A DNA stretch of 43,023 nt. It comes from Nitrosarchaeum sp. GTDB taxonomy: Archaea > Thermoproteota > Nitrososphaeria > Nitrososphaerales > Nitrosopumilaceae. Location of the stretch: NCBI GenBank assembly GCA_023264875.1, contig JAHFUX010000012.1, positions 1 to 43,023 of the forward strand, read 5' to 3'. Below, piece by piece: positions 1 through 8,052 of this stretch. A program made the position numbers and the translations under genes. Numbering within the stretch: the first letter of the stretch is position 1; each line of letters starts with the position of its first letter. The notes under the pieces are model-generated. The model worked only from the letters and a program-made list of their open reading frames with translations, was not told the origin of the DNA and searched no databases.

Positions 1-1239
1 ACTCTTACTAGTTTATCACAATCAAAAATAATATTTATTTTAATTGGATTCATGTTTACTGCATTACTGATTTCTCAATTTACATTTGCTGAGGTTTTCA
101 TACCGCCACAAGAATATCTTGGATATTTTGATTATGAAGGCGTATATACAGTTGGAGGCAATGTAAAAAACCAAAACGATTATGCAGTAATTCCAACCAT
201 TTCAGTTTCTGTAATTGATGGAGAAAATACATTTACCAAGACAATATTTCATGTTCCAATTCCACCAAAAACAGATATTCCATTTAAGACAAAATTTCCT
301 GAAGTTACAGGAGATACTCCTATCTTACTAGAAGCTGAACTCAAATTTGTAAAAACACAAAAAAATTCAATATCAATTGAGATTCTTTATGATAAAACAT
401 TAATCAAACATGATGACGGTCATGTTACAGGGAGAATTCATAATAATGGAAACCAAACTATCTTCAACCCAAAAATTCTTGCGATAGCTCATGGTAATGG
501 AACAGTACTTGATATTGTTCACAATATTGAATATATTGACAAAATAGAACCTGATCAAATTCTAGAGTTTTCAATGTATCCTGATCCTTCAATAACTGAT
601 GATGTTGTTTTCTATAGCTGCTTTGCTCCTGTAGATACTACTGTTGTTCCTGTTACCACAAAGAAAAATGGAGGTGATTTTGATTTTAGGTATGATTCAG
701 GTGCATGGTATTCTGCTGCTAAATTCAATGAGGAGGGAACAACTCTTACAATACGTGGATACAATAGTTATCCACTTGAGACTTATGCAAACTTTGAATT
801 TCCGCAAATTTCAGGTAAAGAAAAATTCAATGTCACTCTAAACGATAAACCTGTAAAATTTATTCAAAGTATAGACGATACTGGGTTTTGGCATATTGCA
901 TTTACCGTAGATCCAACGTCACAAGGAATTCTAAAGATTACTGGTTTTGAAAAAGGTTTACCTCCTGAAATCTCTAAAATCCCACAGTGGATAAAAACAA
1001 ATGCAAATTGGTGGTCCACAGATCAAATATCTGATTCAGAATTTCTTGAAGGAATAAATTTCTTGTTTGAAAAAGGAATTGTTGTAGTAACGTCAAAAGA
1101 AATGAATGCTCAATCAAATTGGAAACTACCATCATGGATTAAAATGACGGCATCTTGGTGGTCTGAAGATAAAATTTCAGACGATGATTTTCTAAACATG
1201 ATTGAAAATCTTGTTAAAAGAAAAATAATTATAATTTAA
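1..1239 (+). CDS. Secreted thaumarchaeal protein with WWS-type C-terminal repeats (5' partial)
   Basis: Function unknown. The reading frame is open from base 1. A hydrophobic stretch (IIFILIGFMFTALLISQFTFA) ends in a likely signal-peptidase site before EVF. The Met at 52 lies inside this stretch, so the true start is probably upstream of the window and the gene is cut by the edge. The middle (about residues 100-300) looks like beta-rich extracellular domains. The C-terminus has two copies of a repeat with core IPxWIKxxAxWWS followed by IsDxeFLxxIxxLxxxkII (bases about 970-1090 and 1125-1236). This repeat is common in thaumarchaeal exported proteins and is presumably a surface or protein-interaction module. 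Confidence 0.75.
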   Translation, partial: TLTSLSQSKIIFILIGFMFTALLISQFTFAEVFIPPQEYLGYFDYEGVYTVGGNVKNQNDYAVIPTISVSVIDGENTFTKTIFHVPIPPKTDIPFKTKFPEVTGDTPILLEAELKFVKTQKNSISIEILYDKTLIKHDDGHVTGRIHNNGNQTIFNPKILAIAHGNGTVLDIVHNIEYIDKIEPDQILEFSMYPDPSITDDVVFYSCFAPVDTTVVPVTTKKNGGDFDFRYDSGAWYSAAKFNEEGTTLTIRGYNSYPLETYANFEFPQISGKEKFNVTLNDKPVKFIQSIDDTGFWHIAFTVDPTSQGILKITGFEKGLPPEISKIPQWIKTNANWWSTDQISDSEFLEGINFLFEKGIVVVTSKEMNAQSNWKLPSWIKMTASWWSEDKISDDDFLNMIENLVKRKIIII

Positions 1240-1293
1240 TTTACTTAATATGATAAATCTTATTATACAAACTTCAATCAATCTTAATATCTA

Positions 1294-2064
1294 ATGTTTC
1301 CATTACGAGATGAAAATCCACATCCTCCAGGATACAAACCAAAAGTAACTTATGTCTTAATTGCAATTAATGTTCTGGTATTTCTTATTGAAATTGCATA
1401 TACTGGACAATTTATAGAATTTACAAATAATAATGCATATCATTTATTTTATAATTGGGGTGCAGTACCAAATTGTGTTACAGGTGGAACTGTATCAAAC
1501 ATAGATTTTGGTGAAGGTCCACTACAAGTCGTATGTCCTGATGCACCATATCTCTCTCTTCTAAGTTCTATTTTCTTGCATGGTGGTGCAATGCATCTTG
1601 GCGGTAACATGTTATTTTTATGGATATTTGGTGATAACATTGAACTAAAGTTTGGTAAAATAAAATATCTGGCAATTTATCTAATATGGGGAATAAGTGC
1701 AGGATTGGTTCACATACTTGGTGATCCTACCAGTGTAATTCCTGCAGTAGGTGCATCTGGTGCAATATCTGGAGTACTTGGTGCATATCTTATAATTTTT
1801 CCAAGAGCTAAAATTCAGACTGTTATGATGATGGGATTCTTTATGAGAATGATGCATATTCAAGCAAGATGGTTTTTGCCGTTTTGGCTTGTCTTTCAAA
1901 ATTTACTCCCATTTTTCATAGGAGGATTTGGTGTTGCAGGAGGAGGTGTTGCATATCTTGCTCATATTGGTGGATTTGTAGTAGGACTTGCTACTGGCTA
2001 TATGTACAAGAAAACACACAGTTCTGATTTTACTTATGGAACAAGATATGGGTATAAGGCCTAA
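1294..2064 (+). CDS. Rhomboid-family intramembrane serine protease
   Basis: Cleaves membrane proteins within the bilayer. About six membrane helices are visible. The catalytic serine is in GASGAISG (Ser155) and the partner histidine in AHIGG (His224). The HGGAMHLGGNMLFLWIFG segment (residues 96-113) is the conserved rhomboid region preceding them. At 256 aa it is a normal compact rhomboid without extra domains. A loop of about 45 residues between helix 1 and the core (residues 38-85), with two cysteines, is probably extracellular. A TATA-like AT-rich stretch lies about 30 bp before the ATG. Substrates cannot be inferred. Confidence 0.92.
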   Translation: MFPLRDENPHPPGYKPKVTYVLIAINVLVFLIEIAYTGQFIEFTNNNAYHLFYNWGAVPNCVTGGTVSNIDFGEGPLQVVCPDAPYLSLLSSIFLHGGAMHLGGNMLFLWIFGDNIELKFGKIKYLAIYLIWGISAGLVHILGDPTSVIPAVGASGAISGVLGAYLIIFPRAKIQTVMMMGFFMRMMHIQARWFLPFWLVFQNLLPFFIGGFGVAGGGVAYLAHIGGFVVGLATGYMYKKTHSSDFTYGTRYGYKA

Positions 2065-2111
2065 CTAGAATACTCTAAAGAATAAATCAATGAAACTTTT
2101 TCAAACTAATC

Positions 2112-2288
2112 ATGCCGTTGATTACAGTATCAATGTACCCAGGAAGAACTCAACAACAAAAAGATGAATATGCAAAAGCAATAACAAAATCAGCAGTAGA
2201 GATTCTTAAAACAAAAGAAGCTCACGTCATTGTAGTTTTTGAGGATAATCCAAAAGAAAATTGGTTTCTAGCAGGAAACCAACTTTAA
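2112..2288 (+). CDS. 4-oxalocrotonate tautomerase family protein
   Basis: A 58-aa protein beginning MPLITVSMYPGR. The proline right after the initiator Met is the catalytic N-terminal base of the tautomerase superfamily, and the length matches 4-oxalocrotonate tautomerase subunits (about 60 aa, usually hexamers). Later residues (AITKSAVEILKTKEAHVIVVFED) fit the helix and strand of the fold, and the tail NWFLAGNQL is typical. The physiological substrate is unknown; isolated tautomerases in non-degraders are often orphans. Its end overlaps a possible small convergent ORF by 4 nt. Confidence 0.85.
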   Translation: MPLITVSMYPGRTQQQKDEYAKAITKSAVEILKTKEAHVIVVFEDNPKENWFLAGNQL

Positions 2289-2407
2289 TTATTTTTAAAA
2301 AAAGACTGGAATAACTCATCTCCAGTAACAAGGACAGACATACAACCATTATGATCAGTTACATAACTTATAATCAATTTACATAATAACAAAATGATAC
2401 ATTTCAT
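2285..2407 (-). CDS. Possible 40-aa small protein, unknown function
   Basis: On the minus strand a strong GGAG-type ribosome-binding site (AAAGGAGTACAAAC) sits just before an ATG opening a 40-codon frame. The second half (VTDHNGCMSVLVTGDELFQS) has protein-like composition, unlike the AT-rich spacer DNA nearby. It converges on the tautomerase and overlaps it by 4 nt. No family is recognised. The RBS is the main support; it could be spurious or a remnant. Confidence 0.35.
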   Translation of the reverse strand: MKCIILLLCKLIISYVTDHNGCMSVLVTGDELFQSFFKNN

Positions 2408-2454
2408 GTTTGTACTCCTTTATCCTTTTATTCTCATTTATAATTACAAATTTT

Positions 2455-3261
2455 ATGAAAGTTGCAGTTGTACAATTCAAGGCTTCTACTGATAAAGAAA
2501 TTAATCTAAAAAAAATTATCAACTATATTACAAAAGCAGCAGAAAAAAAAGCAACACTTGTTGCATTTCCAGAATTTATGATGTTTTATACAAATTCATC
2601 GCAAACATCAAAACAACTTACAAACCTAGCTGAAACAATTAATGGAAACTTTGTAAATACTATTGCAAAGATAGCCAAAGAAAACCACATCCAAGTCGTA
2701 GGCTCATTTTATGAAAAAAGCACAAAAAAAAATCGAGTATATGACACTTCGTTTGTCATCGATAAATCAGGCAAAGTAATCTCAACATATAGAAAAATTC
2801 ATCTCTATGATGCCTTAGGATTCAGAGAATCAGATAAAATGGTACGAGGATCAAAAATTGCAAAACCTGTAAAGACTTCAATTGGAAAAATAGGAATGAT
2901 GATTTGTTATGATTTGAGATTTCCAGAGATGTCAAGATCCTTAGCTGCTGCAGGTTCTGAAGTTTTGATTGCACCGTCAGCGTGGGTAAAAGGTAACATG
3001 AAAGAAGAACACTGGATAACACTTAACAAAACACGAGCAATTGAAAATGGTTGCTATGTAATAGCACCAGATCAAGTAGGAAATATCTACTGTGGAAGAA
3101 GTATTGTAGTTGATCCTTATGGAAAAATTTTACTTGACATGAAAAAGAAACAAGGAATTGGATATGTTAACATCGAATTAAAAAATGTTAAACAAGTTCG
3201 TAAAGTTTTACCGTTGCTAAAAAATAGACGAACTGATATCTATCCTACTTTGAAGGCTTAG
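2455..3261 (+). CDS. Carbon-nitrogen hydrolase (nitrilase superfamily, Nit/omega-amidase-like)
   Basis: Hydrolyses an amide or similar C-N bond. The Glu-Lys-Cys triad is visible: Glu40 (AFPEF), Lys114 (YRKIHLYD) and Cys151 (MMICYDLRFPE). The pattern and 268-aa length resemble Nit1/Nit2-type proteins (deaminated-glutathione amidase or omega-amidase) more than true nitrilases. The start is set at MKVAVVQFKAS, the usual first strand. An upstream TTG at 2410 would add a hydrophobic leader atypical for this cytosolic family. The 3' end overlaps the convergent zinc-finger gene by 17 nt. The exact substrate is not decidable from sequence. Confidence 0.88.
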   Translation: MKVAVVQFKASTDKEINLKKIINYITKAAEKKATLVAFPEFMMFYTNSSQTSKQLTNLAETINGNFVNTIAKIAKENHIQVVGSFYEKSTKKNRVYDTSFVIDKSGKVISTYRKIHLYDALGFRESDKMVRGSKIAKPVKTSIGKIGMMICYDLRFPEMSRSLAAAGSEVLIAPSAWVKGNMKEEHWITLNKTRAIENGCYVIAPDQVGNIYCGRSIVVDPYGKILLDMKKKQGIGYVNIELKNVKQVRKVLPLLKNRRTDIYPTLKA

Positions 3262-3700
3262 ATTTTCTACTGTCACAATTAAAATTAGAACACTGTTTTG
3301 TCCATTTCTGCTTTCTTGAATAACGAAAAATTACCATTGGCCACTTGCATACATCACATGACATTTTTATTGCTCTGAGTTTTGCTTTTTGCAAAAGTGG
3401 TGATGATGCTTTACATCCTCCATAAAAATTTGAACACCCCATGAATCTCTTTCTAGTAGTTCTAGATCTGATTACCATCAACTGACCTAATCTACATTCT
3501 GGACATTCTACCAGTCCATTTTTTGGAGAATTTGTCCCAAGAATCATATATTTTCTCTCTTTTGATGACCAAGACAGGTATCCATTAGTGTCTAAATACT
3601 GTATGATCTCTTTTTTGAAAATGTCTGTTTTTGACTTTGTAGCTTTTACAACATGTCTTGCTGCTTGTACAATTTGAAGATCTATTTTCTTTGAGGGCAT
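3245..3700 (-). CDS. Topoisomerase I-type zinc-finger protein
   Basis: A 151-aa basic protein. Residues about 75-110 form a four-cysteine finger (CPECRLGQLMVIRS...GCSNFYGGC) closely resembling the C-terminal zinc fingers of topoisomerase IA. A second four-cysteine module follows (CDVCKWPMVIF...CSNFNC). There is no topoisomerase catalytic domain, so it is a stand-alone nucleic-acid-binding protein. Start chosen at MPSKK: the upstream Met at 3754 would run into the divergent promoter, while a TATA element about 30 nt before 3700 fits a nearly leaderless transcript. Possible roles are DNA repair or helping topoisomerase. Confidence 0.75.
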   Translation of the reverse strand: MPSKKIDLQIVQAARHVVKATKSKTDIFKKEIIQYLDTNGYLSWSSKERKYMILGTNSPKNGLVECPECRLGQLMVIRSRTTRKRFMGCSNFYGGCKASSPLLQKAKLRAIKMSCDVCKWPMVIFRYSRKQKWTKQCSNFNCDSRKSKPSK

Positions 3701-3724
3701 TTTTCGTAATGAATTTACTAAAAC

Positions 3725-3736
3725 AATTTTTATAGG
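3725..3736. promoter_or_regulatory. Shared TATA element for divergent zinc-finger and thiolase genes
   Basis: The element AATTTTTATAGG reads as a TATA box on both strands (TTTTATAG forward, CTATAAAAATT reverse). It lies about 25 nt before the GTG at 3757 and about 30 nt before the ATG at 3700. The starts are only 57 bp apart and no second candidate is visible, so one TBP site probably serves both directions. Confidence 0.5.
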
Positions 3737-3756
3737 GAATCTGGTCAGCGACATTA

Positions 3757-4911
3757 GTGGAAAAGGTCTGTGTTCTTGGTGCTGGTAGCACGAAATATGG
3801 AAAATTAGCTGATAGTATAGCCGACATTACTACTCAGGCATCAGTGGCTGCCATAGAAAGTGCAGGAATTGATCCTAAAGATATCAAAGCAGGATACATT
3901 TCAAATGTTTTTGGAGTTGCTGACAAACAGGTACATCTCGGACCTGTCTTGATGAGCAACTTGGGAATTTCAGATAAACCATCATTATCAATAGAGTCAG
4001 CTTGTGGAAGTGGCTCCGTAGCATTTAGAGAAGCATTTGCAAATGTTGCAGCTGGTTTTTATGATTGTCTTGTAGTGACAGGAGTTGAAAAAGTAACTCA
4101 TACTGGAACCGAATGGACAACAACTTACTTTTCATATTGCTCAGATTTCTTCTATGAAGGACAAGCTGGTGCATCATTTCCTGGATTATTTGCATCAATG
4201 GCAAGAGCATACTTGACAGAATTTAATGCAACAGAAGAAGACTTTGCTAGAGTTGCAGTAAAGAATCATGACAATGGATTTTTAAATCCAAAAGCTCATT
4301 TACAAAAAAGGATCACAATTGACGATGTAATGAATTCTGCAGTTGTTGCAAGTCCACTAAAACTTTATGATTGTTGTCCTTTCTCTGATGGTGCAAGTTC
4401 TGTAATTCTTTGCTCTGAAAAATTTGCAAAAGAAAATGGTAATAACTACATTGAAGTTATTGGTTCTGGCAGAGGTGGTTCACCTGCTGCATTACAAGGT
4501 CGTGAACATTTGACTACAATTCCAAGTACAAAGATTGCAGCTGAGAGTGCTTATAGAATGGCAGGAATTACTGCAAAAGATATTGATTTTGCAGAAGTAC
4601 ATGATTGTTTTACAATTGCAGAAATTGTTGATACTGAAGATTTAGGATTCTTTGAAAAAGGAAAAGGAGTTCAAGCTGTTCGTGAGGGCAGAACGAAATT
4701 AAATTCAGATATTTCAATTAATCCTTCAGGTGGTCTAAAGTCAAAAGGACATCCAATTGGAGCTACAGGTGTTGGACAAGTAGTAGAAGTATTTGATCAA
4801 CTAACTGGTAGAGCTGGAGTACGAACTGTCAAAAATGCAAAAATTGGCTTAACTCATAATTTTGGTGCAACTGGAGCTAGTTGCGCTGTTCACATATTCC
4901 AAAGTGTATAA
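3757..4911 (+). CDS. Thiolase family protein (acetyl-CoA acetyltransferase / SCP-x type)
   Basis: Thiolase of the archaeal SCP-x-like type, expected to interconvert acetoacetyl-CoA and acetyl-CoA. Visible active-site elements are the nucleophile Cys83 (ESACGSGS), the HDCF motif and the C-terminal KGHPIGATG loop with its His. The length (384 aa) is normal. The start is a GTG about 25 nt after the TATA box, apparently leaderless. The DUF35 gene follows after 1 nt. In archaea such thiolases pair with DUF35 proteins, either for mevalonate synthesis or, in ammonia oxidisers, for the last step of the 3-hydroxypropionate/4-hydroxybutyrate cycle. Sequence alone does not decide between these. Confidence 0.88.
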   Translation: MEKVCVLGAGSTKYGKLADSIADITTQASVAAIESAGIDPKDIKAGYISNVFGVADKQVHLGPVLMSNLGISDKPSLSIESACGSGSVAFREAFANVAAGFYDCLVVTGVEKVTHTGTEWTTTYFSYCSDFFYEGQAGASFPGLFASMARAYLTEFNATEEDFARVAVKNHDNGFLNPKAHLQKRITIDDVMNSAVVASPLKLYDCCPFSDGASSVILCSEKFAKENGNNYIEVIGSGRGGSPAALQGREHLTTIPSTKIAAESAYRMAGITAKDIDFAEVHDCFTIAEIVDTEDLGFFEKGKGVQAVREGRTKLNSDISINPSGGLKSKGHPIGATGVGQVVEVFDQLTGRAGVRTVKNAKIGLTHNFGATGASCAVHIFQSV

Positions 4912-4912
4912 A

Positions 4913-5278
4913 ATGTCTGTAAAAGAACAACTTATTGAAAAAGCAAAAGAAGGCAAGGTCCTTACTCACAAATGCACACAATGCGGTAATCTACATCTCT
5001 CTAATGTTTACTACTGCCAAAATTGCGGTAGCAAGGGATTCCAAGATGAGATTTTGGAGGGTACAGGTTCAATAGCCACCTACACTATAATCACAGTTCC
5101 ACCAGCAGGCTTTGAAAAATACACGCCATATGCCTTTGTTGTATTACAGCTTGATAAGACTAATCTGCGGATTTCTGGATTTATGGCAGGAATAGCGACC
5201 CCTAAAGATCTTCCAGTTGGAACTAGAGCAAAAATCACTGGTTTTGATGAACGTGGCATTATCATCGAAAAACAGTAA
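4913..5278 (+). CDS. DUF35 / OB-fold zinc-ribbon acyl-CoA-associated protein
   Basis: A 121-aa protein with an N-terminal rubredoxin-like zinc ribbon (CTQCGNLHL...YYCQNCGS) followed by an OB-fold (GSIATYTIITVPPAGF to ITGFDERGIIIEK). This is the DUF35 family. In archaea these proteins bridge thiolase and HMG-CoA synthase and channel acetoacetyl-CoA. The ATG is 1 nt after the thiolase stop, so the genes are co-transcribed and the products probably form a complex. A longer upstream frame from 4862 lies inside the thiolase gene and is rejected. Confidence 0.88.
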   Translation: MSVKEQLIEKAKEGKVLTHKCTQCGNLHLSNVYYCQNCGSKGFQDEILEGTGSIATYTIITVPPAGFEKYTPYAFVVLQLDKTNLRISGFMAGIATPKDLPVGTRAKITGFDERGIIIEKQ

Positions 5279-5336
5279 AATTATTTGTTTGAATTATTAA
5301 AAAAAATCATAATCATTTCTTAATAATTTTGTAAAT

Positions 5337-5510
5337 ATGATTATTCTGATGTCTGTAGAAATTACATGTGGTAAATGTGGAGAAAAGATCACTAACATGA
5401 AAATGCTAAAAGCTATAAAAGATGTGATGAATCCATATAATGGAAAGTGTCCATCATGTGGCCAAAAATTATCAACATCTGAATTTTCTCTAGATGTACA
5501 AGAAAACTGA
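5337..5510 (+). CDS. Small zinc-ribbon protein, unknown function
   Basis: A 57-aa protein with two cysteine pairs (CGKCGEK and CPSCGQK) separated by about 28 residues, a typical one-zinc ribbon. The start may be the ATG at 5337 or the second Met at 5349 (MSVEITCGKCG), which would be more usual. The cysteine spacing and protein-like composition support a real gene. It may assist transcription or be a small nucleic-acid-binding factor; no specific function can be assigned. Confidence 0.7.
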   Translation: MIILMSVEITCGKCGEKITNMKMLKAIKDVMNPYNGKCPSCGQKLSTSEFSLDVQEN

Positions 5511-5655
5511 TCTACGATCTAAAAATCTTTATAAATTTTTATTTTTTTGTACATTTGTAATATTACAATAATATCTAAATTTTATTTTAATGAGAAAACC
5601 GATCTAAAAACAATCTAGTCATAAGTCTTATTTACTCCTTTTTTAGTGAAATAGT
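5511..5655. promoter_or_regulatory. AT-rich promoter region with an 11-bp direct repeat
   Basis: The spacer before the NrdD-like regulator gene is very AT-rich. CGATCTAAAAA occurs twice, at 5515-5525 and 5600-5610. The copies are 85 bp apart and could be regulator half-sites, but they differ from the boxes upstream of nrdJ. No convincing single TATA box stands out. Confidence 0.3.
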
Positions 5656-7758
5656 ATGGAATTAGATGAAGAATTAGATGAACTAGAAGAGCCAAAGCGA
5701 AGCGGAATTCTTCAATCTACATCCAAGCGTGTACGAATGATCTTTTCTGTAATGGCAAGCCCAAACCGAATAGATATTCTGAGAATTTTAAATTCAAAGG
5801 GTCCATTAACATATTCTGAATTAAAATCCCTAGCAGGATTCAAATCCAAAAAAGAGAGTGGCAAATTTGCATATCATCTAAGAAAATTATTGAGACAATC
5901 TCTTGTAGCACTAAACAAATCTGAAAGACGTTATACAATTACAAATCTTGGAAAACTTGTCTTAAGCTTGGCAAGACAAATTGAAGAACGATCAATTATT
6001 GAAAGTGGAAAGATGTACGTTAGAACATCACATGAATCAATTGAAGAATTCAATTCCCACAAAATTATTCAATCACTCGTACGTGAAGGTAGTCTTCCAT
6101 TGGAATTGGCTCAAAAAATTACTGAAGAAGTTGAAAATAGAATTTACAAATATCAAACAACCTATCTTACTGGATCACTTATCAGAGAAATGGTAAACTC
6201 TGTTCTTTTAGAACATGGTCATGAGGAATACCGCAATAAACTAGCACGCCTAGGCATGCCTGTATATGACATTCAAGAAATGCTCACAAATCTGGATAAT
6301 GTAGATAATGGCGCAGAAGGCTTACTTTTCAATACTGGTCAGAAAGTGTTTGCAGAACATTTACTCACAAATGTATTGCCAAAAGATGTTGCTGATTCAC
6401 ATCTTTCTGGTGATATGCACATTTCAAATCCAGGAATTTGGTCAATGATACCTGATACCATATTTGTTAATGTAAAAGAACTGATTGAAGATGGAGTTAT
6501 TCTTGGTGGAAAATATCTTGATGTATCAAGAATTACATCTTCAAAATCAATTGATGATCTTACATCTTCCTTGTCGATAATCATATCATTACTCTCCAAA
6601 GAAGCTTCGCAAGAAATTGTACTTGATGGATTGATTCCACTCTTTACAAAACATTCAAAGAATATTCCAGAACTTGAACAAAAACTAACAGATGCCTTTG
6701 CTACTGCATCTACCACATCAAAATACAATAGAAGAGCCACTAATGTTTCAATTAGACTTCAGTTAGGTGCTGATCTAAAAATTGTTAATGCAATAATTAA
6801 TGCATACAAGAATTACACAAAGATAACTCCAATTCCAAAAATTGGGTTGATTATAGATTTCGATAAAGGAAAAGTTACTGATGTTTCCGAAGCATTAGCA
6901 GAAATAATTTCGATTGGTGGAAAAGTGATGTTTGCAAAAAGTGAAGTGTCTAGTTATGGCATTACAAATGGTACAACTAAAAATTCTGGCCCACTTGCAA
7001 TAACACTACAATCTGTTTCAATCAATCTTCCAAGACTTGCCTTTGAATCCAATAAAGACGAAACCTACTTTAGAGCAAGACTTGCATTACTTATGAAACC
7101 TGCCTTATCTTCTATGGCATTAAGAAAGAAAGATATCTCTGATCTTACTAGAAGAGGATTAAATCCAATTCTTGCAAAGAATACACAATACATGCAAAGA
7201 AGTTCTGTGTCACTTATTGTTAATCTTGTAGGCCTAAAGGAATCTGTTTTCAATATTCTTGGATTCCAAGATAATAAGGAAGGAAGAGAGATACTCAATA
7301 AAGTAATAGAAACTGCAGTTGATATTGCGGCTAAAAAAGGTAAGGAACTCGGTGATACTGTGGCTATATCCATGACTGAAACTGAGGGATCTAGCCGATT
7401 CGCAAACCTAGATGGTGAGAAATATGGTAAAAATTCTGCTCTTAGTTCTATGGATAGTGACTCTTACTCACAGGGAATAGTTCTTAACGCCTCTGAAATA
7501 GGTGATTACACAAGTAAAACTGAGATCATATCTGAATGTAATAAACTATCTAAACTACTCAATGGTGGTTTACTAGTCAGACTTGATATTGATCAGAACG
7601 CCGCTCAAATTGATATCAAAAAATCAATTGAGAAAGCAGCAGAACTAACATCTTCATTCAAACCTGTAAAGAAAGTAGCACTCTGTGGTGAATGTGGATT
7701 CAAAGATGAACACTTTGTAGACAAGTGTCCAAAGTGTAAGTCTTCATATGTAATCTGA
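5656..7758 (+). CDS. ArsR-type HTH + ATP-cone + catalytically dead NrdD-like protein, probable RNR regulator
   Basis: A 700-aa fusion. Residues about 20-115 form a winged helix of ArsR type (ASPNRIDILRILNSKGPLTY, then a wing). Residues about 120-210 form an ATP-cone (VRTSHESIEEFNSHKIIQSL to GHEEYRNKLARLG). The rest follows the anaerobic ribonucleotide reductase NrdD (DSHLSGDMHIS, ITLQSVSINLPRLAFE, TETEGSSRFANLD, KYGKNS) and ends in a zinc ribbon (CGECG...CPKC). Apart from one Cys near the end (SECNKL) and the zinc ribbon there are no cysteines, so the radical-relay cysteines are missing. The chain stops right after the ribbon, where NrdD would have its glycyl-radical loop. It cannot be a reductase. 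A DNA-binding domain plus nucleotide-sensing cone, directly upstream of nrdJ, points to a regulator analogous to bacterial NrdR. Confidence 0.8.
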   Translation: MELDEELDELEEPKRSGILQSTSKRVRMIFSVMASPNRIDILRILNSKGPLTYSELKSLAGFKSKKESGKFAYHLRKLLRQSLVALNKSERRYTITNLGKLVLSLARQIEERSIIESGKMYVRTSHESIEEFNSHKIIQSLVREGSLPLELAQKITEEVENRIYKYQTTYLTGSLIREMVNSVLLEHGHEEYRNKLARLGMPVYDIQEMLTNLDNVDNGAEGLLFNTGQKVFAEHLLTNVLPKDVADSHLSGDMHISNPGIWSMIPDTIFVNVKELIEDGVILGGKYLDVSRITSSKSIDDLTSSLSIIISLLSKEASQEIVLDGLIPLFTKHSKNIPELEQKLTDAFATASTTSKYNRRATNVSIRLQLGADLKIVNAIINAYKNYTKITPIPKIGLIIDFDKGKVTDVSEALAEIISIGGKVMFAKSEVSSYGITNGTTKNSGPLAITLQSVSINLPRLAFESNKDETYFRARLALLMKPALSSMALRKKDISDLTRRGLNPILAKNTQYMQRSSVSLIVNLVGLKESVFNILGFQDNKEGREILNKVIETAVDIAAKKGKELGDTVAISMTETEGSSRFANLDGEKYGKNSALSSMDSDSYSQGIVLNASEIGDYTSKTEIISECNKLSKLLNGGLLVRLDIDQNAAQIDIKKSIEKAAELTSSFKPVKKVALCGECGFKDEHFVDKCPKCKSSYVI

Positions 7759-7822
7759 AATTCGTAAATCAAAAACTATCTTCGATCATTTTAGAAAATA
7801 TTTTAATCAATTTTAGACATAT

Positions 7823-7860
7823 GATCATAGTTCTGAATATATGACTATTTGATCAGAACA
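7823..7860 (+). repeat. Operator-like direct repeat, box A (upstream of nrdJ)
   Basis: A 38-bp segment matching box B (7974-8011) at 31 of 38 positions. Conserved parts are GATCAT, CTGAAT, ATGACT and TTTGATCA. Each box holds two TGATC-centred sites 28 bp apart. The spacing between boxes is 151 bp, not a multiple of three, and the region is non-coding. A likely protein-binding site, with the upstream HTH/ATP-cone protein the obvious candidate. Confidence 0.6.
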
Positions 7861-7867
7861 GTTATTG

Positions 7868-7890
7868 CTCTAAATTAATGACTATATTGA
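7868..7890 (+). repeat. Degenerate third copy of the nrdJ upstream box
   Basis: The stretch CTCTAAATTAATGACTATAT resembles the central part of boxes A and B (CTGAAT-NN-ATGACT-N-TTT) but lacks the flanking GATC sites. It is reported as a possible weaker half-box. Confidence 0.35.
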
Positions 7891-7973
7891 CTTCTTTAAG
7901 TGTCTATATACAAGATCATAAACAGTATGAGCTAACAAAAATTCACTAACGGCGTACTGTAAATTTTTCATGC

Positions 7974-8011
7974 GATCATCGTACTGAATTCATGACTGTT
8001 TGATCAAAAAA
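7974..8011 (+). repeat. Operator-like direct repeat, box B (upstream of nrdJ)
   Basis: The second well-preserved copy of the 38-bp box, ending about 70 bp before the nrdJ TATA element. Differences from box A sit mostly at spacer positions (the bases between GATCAT, CTGAAT, ATGACT and TTTGATCA). This is the pattern expected for a binding site under selection. Confidence 0.6.
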
Positions 8012-8052
8012 ACCATTACAACATCAATTGGACCGTTGTCAATATTTTTGAA

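Noticed and set aside
2410-2454. Upstream TTG giving the nitrilase a hydrophobic N-terminal leader
   Set aside because: The family starts at the MKVAVVQF strand and is cytosolic; the leader is AT-rich DNA translated by chance.
3701-3754. Earlier Met for the zinc-finger protein
   Set aside because: It would lie within the shared promoter and start of the thiolase gene; the ATG at 3700 fits the TATA position.
4862-4912. Longer start for the DUF35 protein within the thiolase gene
   Set aside because: The ATG at 4913 gives the family-typical beginning and lies 1 nt after the thiolase stop.
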